Assembly: GCA_947475685.1 (NCBI GenBank)
Contig: CANJNC010000001.1
Location: 62,001 to 126,000, forward strand
Length of the DNA: 64,000 nucleotides
Reading direction: 5' to 3'
DNA from: Comamonadaceae bacterium
Lineage (GTDB): Bacteria > Pseudomonadota > Gammaproteobacteria > Burkholderiales > Burkholderiaceae_C
How positions within the stretch are numbered: position 1 is the first letter of the stretch; the number at the start of each line of letters is the position of its first letter. Below, piece by piece: positions 26,618 to 35,778 of this stretch. Position numbers and translations under genes: made by a program. The notes beneath the pieces were generated by a model. That model did not search any database and had not been told where the DNA came from. It was given only the letters and a program-made list of their open reading frames with translations.

Positions 26618-28211
26618 TCGAAGATTTTAAGTTTTTAGGCGTCAACAGTGTCTTTGCGCGAAATCCAAGAAGCCATAAAGTCCCCAAATAAATCCCGCCC
26701 CCCGTCAAAAGCACCAACCCAATGGCGACCAAGCGCCAAAGTGCTTGTTCTCGCATCTCTATCCAGTTCCATTGTCCATTGGCCCAATGCAAAAACACGC
26801 CCATCAAGAAAGCGGAGATGGCGCCTTGACAAATAAGCCTAGGCCATCCAGGCTCAGGCGTGTACCTGCCCGACCTCTTAAGAAAGAACCAAAGCAATGC
26901 GGCATTGATCATGGCCCCTATCCCAATCGACAAAGCCAATCCCGCATGGGCAAATAGGGGCACCCACAACACATTCATCAGTTGCGTCAGCAACAAAACA
27001 CCAATGGCAATGCGCACCGGAGTTTGCGTGTCTTCAGAGGCATAAAAGCCAGGCGCTAGCACCTTGATGGCCACCAACCCCATCAAGCCCAAACCATACC
27101 CCATGAGTGCCAACCTGGTTTGCTCAACGTCATTGGGATTGAAGGCCCCGTAATGAAACAATACACTCACCAAAGGCGTGGAAAACAAGAGCAGCGCCAA
27201 GGAGCAGGGCAAGGCCAACACAAACACCCACCTCAAGCCCCAATCCAAGAGAGCCGAATACTGTGCCATGTCTTGACTGGCCTTGGCCTGCGAGAGTTGC
27301 GGGGTCAACACCACGCCCAACGCAACGCCCAAAAGCGCGGTTGGAAACTCCATCAACCGATCCGCATAACTGAGCCAACTGACACTGCCCACTGTCATGT
27401 GTGAAGCTATCTGCGTGTTGATCAAAAGCGACAACTGCGCCACACTCACCCCCAACAGTGAAGGGCCCATCAAGCGTAAAATCTTTTGAGTACTGGCAGC
27501 TTGCCACGCCGTGCCGAAAGAGCGCCATAAACCACCCGGCAAGCGCCAAACATGGGGCAACAAACCCAGGCGTCTCAACGCCCAAATCTGGGCTGTCAAT
27601 TGAAGCACGCCACCCACCATGACCCCCAAAACCAAGGCATAAATACTTGGGAAACCCATGCGATCAAACCAAGGCGCGCCGAGGTACGCAAAGAAGATCA
27701 TTGAAAGATTGAGCAACACGGGGGTCGCGGCGGGCACAGCGAATTTTCTCCAAGTATTGAGCACCCCAGCAGCCAAAGCCACCAAGGACATGAAGGCAAT
27801 ATAGGGAAACATAAAACGCGTCATCTGGATGGCCAAATCCATGGTCTGGGCATTTTGTTGCAGACCACTGGCCATGATCCAAACCAACACGGGTGCCGCT
27901 AGCACGCCGAGCAAACTCGTCGCCAAAAGAACAACCATCAAAACCAAGGCCACCTGTGAAATCAGTTGTTTGGTCTCTTCTTGTCCTTTTTCAGTCAATG
28001 TGGCCGCCAAAACAGGCACGAAAGCTTGACTAAAAGCGCCTTCGGCAAACAACCGCCGGAATAAATTAGGAATACGAAAGGCCACATTAAATGCGTCCGT
28101 CAAGGCACTCGCACCAAAAATAGAGGCCATGAGTAGCTCTCGCAACATGCCGGTGATGCGAGACAGGAGTGTCAACAAAGAGACAATTGAAGCGGATTTA
28201 AATAGACTCAC
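26607..28211 (-). CDS. murJ: Lipid II flippase MurJ
   Basis: MurJ moves lipid II across the inner membrane for peptidoglycan synthesis. The 534-residue product has about 14 transmembrane segments. RITGMLRELLMASIFGASALTDAFNVAFRIPNLFRRLFAEGAFSQAFVPV (shortened: GASALTDAF, IPNLFRRLFAEGAFS) is highly diagnostic. I use the GTG at 28211 (reading VSLFKSASIVS), where other MurJ proteins begin. A longer reading frame to 28364 would overlap the divergent rpsT and adds an implausible leader. Confidence 0.93.
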   Translation of the reverse strand: MSLFKSASIVSLLTLLSRITGMLRELLMASIFGASALTDAFNVAFRIPNLFRRLFAEGAFSQAFVPVLAATLTEKGQEETKQLISQVALVLMVVLLATSLLGVLAAPVLVWIMASGLQQNAQTMDLAIQMTRFMFPYIAFMSLVALAAGVLNTWRKFAVPAATPVLLNLSMIFFAYLGAPWFDRMGFPSIYALVLGVMVGGVLQLTAQIWALRRLGLLPHVWRLPGGLWRSFGTAWQAASTQKILRLMGPSLLGVSVAQLSLLINTQIASHMTVGSVSWLSYADRLMEFPTALLGVALGVVLTPQLSQAKASQDMAQYSALLDWGLRWVFVLALPCSLALLLFSTPLVSVLFHYGAFNPNDVEQTRLALMGYGLGLMGLVAIKVLAPGFYASEDTQTPVRIAIGVLLLTQLMNVLWVPLFAHAGLALSIGIGAMINAALLWFFLKRSGRYTPEPGWPRLICQGAISAFLMGVFLHWANGQWNWIEMREQALWRLVAIGLVLLTGGGIYLGTLWLLGFRAKTLLTPKNLKSSNEL

Positions 28212-28258
28212 GGCCCAAGTGTAGCGCTCGAAGGCTTTTCTCGCTGATGGATATTTGT

Positions 28259-28264
28259 TACAAT
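28259..28264 (+). promoter_or_regulatory. Candidate -10 element for rpsT
   Basis: TACAAT matches five of six bases of the sigma-70 -10 consensus and predicts a start about 40 bp before the rpsT ATG. No convincing -35 hexamer is seen 17 bp upstream, so it is tentative. Confidence 0.4.
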
Positions 28265-28311
28265 GTTGGGCTTTGCTGACATCATCCACAGACACATAAA
28301 GGATATTATCA

Positions 28312-28611
28312 ATGGCTTCTGCTAAACCCAAGAAAAAAAACCCGCGCTTGGCATCCGGTCGCAAGCGCGCGCGTCAAGACGTGAAGCTCAATGCAGCGAA
28401 CACGTCTTTGCGCTCCAAGTACCGTACCGCAGTTAAAAATGTCGAAAAGGCAGTTTTAGCCGGTGACAAAACCAAGGCAAGCGAACTCTTTGCCACCATG
28501 CAAGCAGTGGTTGACACCATTGCGGACAAAGGCATTTTTCATAAAAACAAGGCTGCTCGCGACAAGAGCCGCTTATCGACCAAAGTCAAGGCTTTGGCAC
28601 TCGCCGCCTGA
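28312..28611 (+). CDS. rpsT: 30S ribosomal protein S20
   Basis: A 99-residue basic helical protein that binds 16S rRNA early in 30S assembly. [22 protein letters not shown] is the slightly extended N-terminus, and [18 protein letters not shown] is the conserved C-terminal block. AAAGGA lies about 8 bases before the ATG. It is divergent from murJ, the usual neighbour in this group, and ends at a strong terminator. Confidence 0.97.
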   Translation: MASAKPKKKNPRLASGRKRARQDVKLNAANTSLRSKYRTAVKNVEKAVLAGDKTKASELFATMQAVVDTIADKGIFHKNKAARDKSRLSTKVKALALAA

Positions 28612-28693
28612 AATTTTTCAGGCACCCGCCCGGTCTAAGCATTTAGACTGCCGTTTGACGGGGTGCGCTGTCAGCAAAGCAAAAAAAGCAAAA

Positions 28694-29065
28694 TCACCGC
28701 TCAATGAGCGGTTTTTTTGTGCCTCCATCTTTGGCCTCTGTCGTGCCATGGGCCAAAAAATCAGACTTTAGGCTACAAGCCTCTAGCACTTGCAAATCAT
28801 TGTCTTTGGCAAAGTTCATGACGAAATCCCAAGCCATGGGCTCGGCCGCCTTCAATTGCGAATTGACCACCACGCATTTAAAGCCATTCAATGAATTGGG
28901 AACACACCAAGGTGAGTAACTTAAATGACTCCCTGGCGTTGGACCCCCGGGTCGAAATGAGCTCATCACACCGGCCAAGCGCTCCGCCCAATCACTGGGC
29001 CTAAACCCTTTTCCATCGGAAGTCACGCCAACGATGAACAACTCCTGGGCATCTTGTAAAATCAT
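28694..29065 (-). CDS. DUF3579 domain protein
   Basis: A 123-residue conserved betaproteobacterial protein. QELFIVGVTSDGKGFRPSDWAERLAGVM, KCVVVNSQLKAAEPMAWDFVMNFAKDNDLQV (shortened: GFRPSDWAERL, FVMNFAKDNDL) match DUF3579. It is predicted cytoplasmic and has no known function. The family often lies beside argD and argF in Burkholderiales, as here, where it is divergent from argD. Its stop codon lies inside the rpsT terminator hairpin. Confidence 0.8.
   Translation of the reverse strand: MILQDAQELFIVGVTSDGKGFRPSDWAERLAGVMSSFRPGGPTPGSHLSYSPWCVPNSLNGFKCVVVNSQLKAAEPMAWDFVMNFAKDNDLQVLEACSLKSDFLAHGTTEAKDGGTKKPLIER
28696..28718. terminator. Bidirectional terminator between rpsT and the DUF3579 gene
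   Basis: ACCGCTC (28696-28702) pairs with GAGCGGT (28706-28712) and is followed by seven T residues on the plus strand. On the minus strand the same stem is followed by a T-rich stretch (complement of 28681-28694). The hairpin covers the last codons of the DUF3579 gene. Confidence 0.85.
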
Positions 29066-29355
29066 GATCTGTTAGATCGATGTGAAGGGGTTAAAAATCC
29101 GATAGTACCAAGTTGTTGCATTGCACAAACATTGTAACTGAGCATTCATTGCAAGCTCATATAGCCCTCATTCTAGGGCTGAAGCTTTTTTTTCTAGCTT
29201 GCCGAGCATAGACCGAGCAAATGTTTGTTTCATCTTGGCAAAGGATTGGCAAAAAGTTCTCTCCTGGGGCTTAAAAAAAGACATCTTAAGTTGGGGCTTG
29301 CACCTAAAATAGCTTCTTTATTGACTCCAAAATCATTGGCAATCGCCCTTTTGTT
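29066..29355. other. Gene-free region between DUF3579 and argD with an orphan terminator
   Basis: This 290-bp divergent intergenic region has no convincing reading frame. Its notable element is a plus-strand terminator at 29163-29193, described separately. Between that and argD there is an AT-rich stretch with a direct repeat of TTGGCAAA (near 29236 and 29248). Promoters for both flanking genes must lie here, but I cannot place them with confidence. Confidence 0.6.
29163..29193 (+). terminator. Orphan intrinsic terminator upstream of argD
   Basis: AGCCCT (29163-29168) pairs with AGGGCT (29175-29180) around a 6-base loop, and eight T residues follow at 29186-29193. No plus-strand gene precedes it within this region: the nearest upstream gene runs the other way. 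It may end a small RNA, or act as an attenuator in a long argD leader. Confidence 0.6.
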
Positions 29356-30582
29356 ATGACCTCTGTTGCAAATACATCTCTTCATTCAGAAACACCTGTT
29401 CCGCAGTCTGCGCATGTGATGAACACGTATGGCCGACTGCCCGTGAGTTTTACGCATGGGGTCGGCCTTCAATTGTGGGACACCAATGGCAAAAGGTATC
29501 TGGATGCATTGGCGGGCATTGCTGTCAACACTTTAGGTCACGCACACCCTAAATTGGTGCCAGCTTTGCAAGACCAAATTGCAAAAATGATCCATTGCTG
29601 CAACTACTACCATGTTCAAGAACAAGAAACGTTGGCCCAACAACTCACTGAATTGTCTGGACTTAGCAATGTGTTTTTCTGCTCCACGGGTCTAGAGGCG
29701 AATGAAGCTGCCATCAAATTGGCCAGAAAATTTGGCCACGACAAAGGCATCTCTCGCCCAGAAATCGTGGTTTACGAAAAAGCCTTTCATGGCCGCTCTA
29801 TCGCAACTTTGAGCGCCACTGGAAATGAGAAGATTCAAGTTGGATTTGGTCCTTTGGTAGAAGGTTTCATTCGCGTTCCCGTCAACGATGAACAAGCCCT
29901 CATCAAAGCCACCCAAAACAACCCCAATGTGGTTGCTGTTTTCATGGAGGCCATCCAAGGCGAAGGTGGCATCAACAGCATGCACATGGATTACCTGCGA
30001 AAGGTAAGGGACCTTTGCGACCAACACGACTGGTTGCTGATGATCGATGAAGTGCAATGCGGCATGGGTCGAACTGGCAAATGGTTTGCGCACCAGTGGG
30101 CCGGTATCAAGCCCGATGTCATGCCTTTGGCCAAAGGCCTAGGTTCTGGTGTTCCGATTGGCGCCATTGTGGCTGGAGCCAAAGCCGCTCCAGTTCTTCA
30201 ACAAGGCAACCATGGCTCCACCTTTGGAGGCAACCCACTGGCCATGAGAGCGGGCATAGAGACCATTCGCATCATGCAAGAGGATCACTTGATTGAAAAC
30301 GCCAGCAAAATGGGGGATTACTTGAGTACACAACTCCTGGCCTCGCTTGGTGGACTGACTGGATTTAAAGAAGTCAGGGGAAAGGGTCTCATGATCGGCA
30401 TCGAGTTGGACCGCCCCTGCTCGGCCATCATGCAATTGGCACTGGAGGCGGGTCTGCTTTTGAGTGTGACCGCGGACAACGTGATTCGCTTGGTGCCTGC
30501 TTTGATCATCGACCAAAAAGAATGTGACGAAATTGTCTCCCTGTTGAGCCCAGTGGTTCGCTCCTTTCTTTCGAAAAAATGA
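29356..30582 (+). CDS. argD: Acetylornithine aminotransferase
   Basis: A class III PLP aminotransferase of 408 residues, converting N-acetylglutamate semialdehyde to N-acetylornithine in arginine synthesis. STGLEANEAAIKLARK binds PLP phosphate, MIDEVQCGMGRTG carries the PLP-Asp, and PLAKGLGSGVPIGA carries the Schiff-base lysine. HGSTFGGNPLAMRAG is also typical. The pairing with argF supports ArgD over other omega-aminotransferases. The stop overlaps the argF start by 4 bp. Confidence 0.93.
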   Translation: MTSVANTSLHSETPVPQSAHVMNTYGRLPVSFTHGVGLQLWDTNGKRYLDALAGIAVNTLGHAHPKLVPALQDQIAKMIHCCNYYHVQEQETLAQQLTELSGLSNVFFCSTGLEANEAAIKLARKFGHDKGISRPEIVVYEKAFHGRSIATLSATGNEKIQVGFGPLVEGFIRVPVNDEQALIKATQNNPNVVAVFMEAIQGEGGINSMHMDYLRKVRDLCDQHDWLLMIDEVQCGMGRTGKWFAHQWAGIKPDVMPLAKGLGSGVPIGAIVAGAKAAPVLQQGNHGSTFGGNPLAMRAGIETIRIMQEDHLIENASKMGDYLSTQLLASLGGLTGFKEVRGKGLMIGIELDRPCSAIMQLALEAGLLLSVTADNVIRLVPALIIDQKECDEIVSLLSPVVRSFLSKK

Positions 30583-31520
30583 AACACTACCTGCAGTTCT
30601 CTGACCTCACTCTAGAAGAATACGAGTATATTTTTCAACGCACGGTCTACATCAAGCACAAGTTCAAAACCTACCAAAAACACCGCACCTTGGTAGACCG
30701 GACATTGGCCATGATTTTTGAAAAAGCCTCTACTAGAACACGGGTGAGCTTTGAGGCTGGCATGTACCAAATGGGTGGGTCGGTTGTCAACCTCACCTCA
30801 GGCGACAGTCAGTTGGGACGTTCAGAGCCCATTGAAGACAGCGCCAAAGTCATCTCCCGCATGGTGGATTTGGTGATGATTCGCACATTTGGACAAGACA
30901 AGCTCACCGCTTTTGCCAACAACTCTCGCGTACCTGTGATCAATGGCTTGACCAATGAATTCCATCCTTGTCAAATTTTAGCCGACTTGTTTACATTCTT
31001 TGAGCACCGCAACTTTGGCAAGTCTCCACTTGAAAGCTTCAAGGGCATTGTGGTCGCGTGGGTTGGAGATGGCAACAACATGGCCAACAGTTGGCTGCAA
31101 GCGGCTGATTTGTTGGACTTTACAGTTCACGTGAGTACGCCCAGTGGCTATGAAGTGAATCCTAGCATTTCTGGCTTAAAGTCTGCAAAAAGCTTTAAAG
31201 TGTTTAAAGATCCTCGCGAGGCTTGCAAAGGCGCTGACTTGGTCACCACCGACGTTTGGACCAGCATGGGGTATGAGTCAGAGAACGCCAAACGTCAAGA
31301 GGCCTTTGCCGATTGGTGCGTGAGCCAAGACATGATGGCTTTGGCCAAACAAAATGCACTCTTTATGCACTGCTTGCCCGCTCACCGAGGGGAGGAAGTG
31401 AGCGCAGAGGTCATTGACGGCCCACAGTCTGTGGTTTGGGATGAAGCGGAAAACCGAATGCATGTCCAAAAAGCCTTGATGGAGTACTTGTTGTTGGGCC
31501 GTCAAGCAAACGCGAGCTGA
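30579..31520 (+). CDS. argF: Ornithine carbamoyltransferase
   Basis: A 313-residue anabolic OTCase forming citrulline from ornithine and carbamoyl phosphate. FEKASTRTRVSFEAGM holds the carbamoyl-phosphate STRTR motif. NEFHPCQILADL, DVWTSMGYE and MHCLPAHRGEEV (ornithine binding) follow in the usual order. It is translationally coupled to argD. The next gene starts 17 bp later. Confidence 0.96.
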   Translation: MKHYLQFSDLTLEEYEYIFQRTVYIKHKFKTYQKHRTLVDRTLAMIFEKASTRTRVSFEAGMYQMGGSVVNLTSGDSQLGRSEPIEDSAKVISRMVDLVMIRTFGQDKLTAFANNSRVPVINGLTNEFHPCQILADLFTFFEHRNFGKSPLESFKGIVVAWVGDGNNMANSWLQAADLLDFTVHVSTPSGYEVNPSISGLKSAKSFKVFKDPREACKGADLVTTDVWTSMGYESENAKRQEAFADWCVSQDMMALAKQNALFMHCLPAHRGEEVSAEVIDGPQSVVWDEAENRMHVQKALMEYLLLGRQANAS

Positions 31521-31537
31521 ACATCGCATAGCGTTTC

Positions 31538-31840
31538 ATGGATACCCTTGACTGCCAACAGTGTGGCGCTTGCTGTGCAAGCTTTAGAGTGGATTTCTCA
31601 AAGAATGAACTTCAATCTCATGGTGGTCAAACACCCGATGGTTTGGCTGAAGTTTTGAGCGAGCAACTTTGCCGCATGCGCGGCACCGATTACGCCACCC
31701 CAAGGTGCGCAGCCTTGTATGGCAAAGTCGGGGGCGATATTCAATGCGCCATTTATGAGTACAGGCCCGCTCCTTGCAGGGAGTTTGAAGCGGGTTCAGA
31801 TGCTTGCTTGCAAGCAAGGCATCGACACCATCTCCAATAA
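31538..31840 (+). CDS. YkgJ-type cysteine cluster protein
   Basis: A 100-residue protein of the YkgJ zinc/iron-chelating family. It has CQQCGACC near the N-terminus, a further cysteine in PRCAAL, another in IQCAIY and a fourth group in RPAPCREF. The spacing matches the family. It is likely a small metal-binding protein of the cytoplasm; function unknown. It follows argF closely and is probably read from the same transcript. Confidence 0.8.
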   Translation: MDTLDCQQCGACCASFRVDFSKNELQSHGGQTPDGLAEVLSEQLCRMRGTDYATPRCAALYGKVGGDIQCAIYEYRPAPCREFEAGSDACLQARHRHHLQ

Positions 31841-31889
31841 TACCCATGGGGCGCTGAGCATTTGGGCGCATACGCTAGCAGCAAAGGCT

Positions 31890-33167
31890 TTAGCGGTATC
31901 CGTACAACCAAGGCATGTCCAAGAGTCGCTCGCCAAACAATGAAAGTCCCAGATTCCTTAATCCTGAGAGCATGCCTCGAGCGTGAAAGACAGAGGCATT
32001 GAGTCTGGCTCGTTTTTGCACTTGAGCGTTTCTGAGCCACCGGCTTTGTGCATACCGCTCTAAGCGAAGCGTCTCGTCTTGCTCAACATGGGACCAATGT
32101 TGGGCCAAGAGGGCAGCATCCTCAATGGACATGCCGGCACCTTGCGCCAAAAAAGGCAACATCGGATGCGCGGCATCACCCAACAACGCAACCCGACCCT
32201 TGGCCATTTGATGAGCACCTTGCAAAGGATTTGCGTCAAAGAGCCTCCAAGGACTCCACTCACCCACAGCCCTAAAGAGGTCTTGTAAATCGCTGTGAGC
32301 GCCCCTTAACGCCAGTCTGAAATGCTGACGCGACAACTCCAAAGGAATGTGTTCAAGCCAAGTTTGCTGCAATGGAGTTTGCAAAGTGTCTTGGAGGTGT
32401 GCATCATCAATGGGCGCTTCAATCAAGGCGACGATGTTGAGCCACTCGCCACTTCGTATGGGATAGTGAACCCAATGCATTTGAGGACCGCAATGGACCT
32501 GCACACAACTTTGCCTCAATTTCAAAGGCAACAACTTTTGTGCAATGGTGGTCCGGTAAGCAAGGTGGGGGGTGGCATGAATATGTCGAAGGGGCCAATG
32601 CAGTCGCCTGACATCACTGGAGACACCATCTGCACCAATGAGTGCTTTGGCCTGCAGGTTTTGAGGTGTCGAGGACTCTCTCTCAAAAGAGAACCGCGTC
32701 TTGCTAGAACCTGAATTCTGATCTTGCATTTGGACTTGAATTTGGACAGATTGCTCTGTGCTTTTCAAATCTCTTAAGGACGCACCCATACACAAATGGG
32801 TCTGCCCAATGGCCTGCATGCGCTCATACAAAATGGCTTGAAGGTCTGCGCGGTGAATGGTCGCATAAGGTGCGCCGTAGCGAGCTTTAAAACTCTCGCC
32901 TAAACTTAACCTCGCCAACGCGTTTTGTTGATCCAAACGAAAAACTTCGATGTGACTAGGCCATGCGGCATAGGTTTCAAGCGCCTTGGACAAACCCCAA
33001 CTTTGCAGCAGTCGAGTTGAGTTCGGTCCCAACTGAATACCTGCTCCGACTTCGCCAAAGACTTCGCGTCTCTCAAGCAAGGTGGTCTGCTGGCCCTTGA
33101 GTCCCATGGCAATGCTTGCGCTCAAGCCACCCATCCCCGCACCTGCAATCACCACATCCATGGACAT
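31890..33167 (-). CDS. FAD-dependent aromatic-ring-type monooxygenase
   Basis: A 425-residue group A flavoprotein monooxygenase. VVIAGAGMGGLSASIA is the N-terminal FAD dinucleotide site, LIGADGVSSDVR the DG motif, and ALLGDAAHPMLPFLAQGAG the GD motif. Closest in wording are salicylate hydroxylase and 3-hydroxybenzoate 6-hydroxylase types; HpxO-type urate hydroxylases belong to the same superfamily. Given the purine genes just downstream on the same strand side, a heterocycle substrate is possible, but PuuD already supplies urate oxidation. AAGGA precedes the ATG at 33167. Confidence 0.8.
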   Translation of the reverse strand: MSMDVVIAGAGMGGLSASIAMGLKGQQTTLLERREVFGEVGAGIQLGPNSTRLLQSWGLSKALETYAAWPSHIEVFRLDQQNALARLSLGESFKARYGAPYATIHRADLQAILYERMQAIGQTHLCMGASLRDLKSTEQSVQIQVQMQDQNSGSSKTRFSFERESSTPQNLQAKALIGADGVSSDVRRLHWPLRHIHATPHLAYRTTIAQKLLPLKLRQSCVQVHCGPQMHWVHYPIRSGEWLNIVALIEAPIDDAHLQDTLQTPLQQTWLEHIPLELSRQHFRLALRGAHSDLQDLFRAVGEWSPWRLFDANPLQGAHQMAKGRVALLGDAAHPMLPFLAQGAGMSIEDAALLAQHWSHVEQDETLRLERYAQSRWLRNAQVQKRARLNASVFHARGMLSGLRNLGLSLFGERLLDMPWLYGYR

Positions 33168-33222
33168 TGATTTCCTTTTTTTATAAAGACAAACGCTTGA
33201 TCAGCGTCACGGTTTTCAATAC

Positions 33223-34266
33223 TTAGAAACCATGGGCAAGGGCATGCTGCTCGATTTTTGCATACCATAGATTTTTTTGCGACTCTTGCATGAAGCTTGC
33301 TTCAAATGAGCATTTGGCAAACGCAATTGCATCAGAAGCTTTCAATTGAAGCGCTTGGAAGGTGTGCAAATAATTGTCATTGATGTAGCCACCAAAGTAA
33401 GCCGGGTCGTCTGAGTTGATGGTCACACACAGCCCCAAATCCAGCAGTCGCTTGATCGGATGCAAGCTCAAATCATCATAAACACAGAGCTTAAGGTTGG
33501 ACAAGGGACAAACAGTCAACGGAATTCTTTCTTTGGCCAAGCGTGCAATCAAGCTTTGATCGTGAATGGCTTGAACACCGTGATCGATTCGCAAGACCTT
33601 CAATTGATCCAGGACACTCCAAATGTAAGCGGGCGGGCCTTCTTCGCCAGCATGGGCCACGGCTTTAAGCCCAAGTTTGCGCGCCCTTGCAAACACATCG
33701 GTAAACTTTTCCGGAGGATGTCCAACTTCACTCGAGTCCAGGCCCACACCAATGAGATGCTCTAAATAGGGCTCAGCCGCCTTCAAAGTCTCTAAAGCAC
33801 TGTCTTGACTCAAGTGACGCAAAAAGCACATGATCAACTTGGATTCAATCCCTAAATAGGTTGCCCCATCTTGAGTGGCTCGAACCAAGCCTTGAATCAC
33901 CGTTTGAATGGGTATGCCACGCTCGGTGTGAGTTTGAGGATCAAAGAAAATCTCCGCATACACCACGCCGTCACCCACTGCTTTTTGCAAATAAGCGTAG
34001 GCCATGTCGTAGAAGTCTTCTTCTTTCAACAAGACGCTTGCACCGGCGTAGTAAATATCCAAGAAGCTTTGTAAATCTTTGAAGGCATAGGCGTTTTTGA
34101 GCGACGCCACATCATCAAATGGCAAGTTCACCTGATTTCTTTTGGCCAATTCAAAAATCAACTCAGGCTCTAAAGAACCCTCGATATGAATGTGCAACTC
34201 GGCCTTGGGCATCTGGGTGATCAAGCGCTGCAATGCTGGGCTCAAGGTATTTGAAATAGCAGACAT
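33223..34266 (-). CDS. Adenine deaminase (adenosine deaminase superfamily)
   Basis: A zinc hydrolase of about 347 residues. AELHIHIEGSLEPELIF gives the HxHxEG metal and substrate loop, AVAHAGEEGPP the HxGE active site, RIDHGVQAI the next His, and INSDDPAYFGGYI the metal Asp. The SDDPAYFGGY wording and bacterial setting fit the adenine-specific (Aah1-like) branch rather than adenosine deaminase. Product hypoxanthine would feed the xanthine dehydrogenase encoded about 5 kb away. GAGGTG lies before the ATG at 34266. The glycerate kinase gene is 32 bp upstream on the same strand. Confidence 0.82.
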   Translation of the reverse strand: MSAISNTLSPALQRLITQMPKAELHIHIEGSLEPELIFELAKRNQVNLPFDDVASLKNAYAFKDLQSFLDIYYAGASVLLKEEDFYDMAYAYLQKAVGDGVVYAEIFFDPQTHTERGIPIQTVIQGLVRATQDGATYLGIESKLIMCFLRHLSQDSALETLKAAEPYLEHLIGVGLDSSEVGHPPEKFTDVFARARKLGLKAVAHAGEEGPPAYIWSVLDQLKVLRIDHGVQAIHDQSLIARLAKERIPLTVCPLSNLKLCVYDDLSLHPIKRLLDLGLCVTINSDDPAYFGGYINDNYLHTFQALQLKASDAIAFAKCSFEASFMQESQKNLWYAKIEQHALAHGF

Positions 34267-34298
34267 CGTGCACCTCAATTAAGAAAAAATAAATACAC

Positions 34299-35609
34299 TC
34301 AAAGAATCAAGATCGCGCGAAAATCATTGACATTGGTAAAGGTTGGACCGGTCACGATCAAGCCTCCAATCGCTTGAAAAAAACCATATGCATCGTGTCG
34401 ATGTAAAAAATCATCCGCCTTTAATCCTTGCTCTTGGGCCATTGAAAGGGTCAAAGGCCCGACCCATGCACCGGCATTGTCCTCGACGCCATCAATGCCA
34501 TCCGTATCGGCCGCAAGGGCCCAAATGTCACTGGCTCCCTTGAGCGCTTTGGCCAAACTTAAACAAAACTCACTGGCTCGGCCTCCGCGTCCAAAGACCG
34601 TGCCAGACTCTGGCAAGAGCGTGACCGTCGTCTCTCCACCACTGAGCAAGACACAAGGCTTCACAAAAGGCCCCAAACCTTTTGAACACGCTTTGGCCAA
34701 CGCAGCATGCACCAAAGCCACATCCTTGGATTCACCTTCGATTTCATCGGACAAGATGTAAGCACGCAAGCCCTGTGACTGCGCCCATTGGGCTGCCGCT
34801 TCCAAAGAGGCTCGGGGAGTGGCAATGATGTGCAACTCTTGTTTTGAAAGATCCATTTGACCAACCTTTGGGGTCTCAAGCATTTGTTGCTCAAGAGCCG
34901 CGATGATCGCTGGGGGGATTTTTATTTGGTATTTTTCAATCACTTCAAGTGCTTGTGCACAGGTGCTTTCATCAGCGACAGTGGGGCCACTTGCAATGGT
35001 TGCGGGGTCATCGCCTGGCACATCACTGATGCACAGGCTCAGCAACTTCGCTGCAGAGCAAGCTTGTGCAAGTCGCCCGCCTTTGATGCCTGAGAGGTGC
35101 TTGCGCACACAATTGATCTCCCAAATATTGGCACCACTGCTCAATAGACTTTGATTGATGGATTGCTTCTCTGACAAACTCAAGCCCTCCACTGGAAGCA
35201 TGAGCAGTGAGGACCCACCCCCTGAAATCAGGGCAATCACCAAGTCATCTTTGGTAAGACTGCGCGTCAACGCAAGCATTTTTTGGGCGGCCAAAACACT
35301 TTGCGCGTCTGGTACGGGGTGAGCAGCTTGCATGATTTCAATGCGGTTGTTCACACCTTCTTGCTCTTTGGGGACGTGGCCATAGCGGGTGACAACCAAA
35401 CCACTTAATTCACACCCCACAGGCCAATGCTTTTGTAGCGCAAGGGCCATGGAAGCCGCCGCCTTACCCGCCCCCAAAACCAAGGTTCGACCGACTGGGG
35501 GCTTGGGTAAATAATGCAAGAGATTGCGCTCAGGCAAAGCTCTCTCAATCGCTTTATCCAAAAGCGTGGTCAATGTGTGCAAAGGATCTTGCAAAAGAGG
35601 AGTTGACAT
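34299..35609 (-). CDS. Glycerate 2-kinase (MOFRL family)
   Basis: A 436-residue glycerate kinase of the GckA/TtuD type, phosphorylating D-glycerate to 2-phosphoglycerate. VLGAGKAAASMA, ALISGGGSSLLMLPVEGLSL, NCVRKHLSGIKGGRLA and SDVPGDDPATIASGPTV are family signatures. The C-terminal MOFRL domain has LAADTDGIDGVEDNAGAW. It shares an operon with adenine deaminase. I infer that it salvages glycerate made from glyoxylate at the end of ureide breakdown, although no glyoxylate carboligase is in this window. Older annotations call it hydroxypyruvate reductase. Confidence 0.85.
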   Translation of the reverse strand: MSTPLLQDPLHTLTTLLDKAIERALPERNLLHYLPKPPVGRTLVLGAGKAAASMALALQKHWPVGCELSGLVVTRYGHVPKEQEGVNNRIEIMQAAHPVPDAQSVLAAQKMLALTRSLTKDDLVIALISGGGSSLLMLPVEGLSLSEKQSINQSLLSSGANIWEINCVRKHLSGIKGGRLAQACSAAKLLSLCISDVPGDDPATIASGPTVADESTCAQALEVIEKYQIKIPPAIIAALEQQMLETPKVGQMDLSKQELHIIATPRASLEAAAQWAQSQGLRAYILSDEIEGESKDVALVHAALAKACSKGLGPFVKPCVLLSGGETTVTLLPESGTVFGRGGRASEFCLSLAKALKGASDIWALAADTDGIDGVEDNAGAWVGPLTLSMAQEQGLKADDFLHRHDAYGFFQAIGGLIVTGPTFTNVNDFRAILIL

Positions 35610-35778
35610 CGATCGGTTAGAAAAAAACAGTTCTTAATTTGGATGAGGTTTGCACGTCAAAAAAATATTGAAAACTTTTAAAGCCTTGAAACCCATGATA
35701 AGCTCTGAGCTAAAAGAATCCAATTGTTTTTTTGACTCCACATGAGTTTAATCTCAAAATCCATTCTCCAACAACGCC

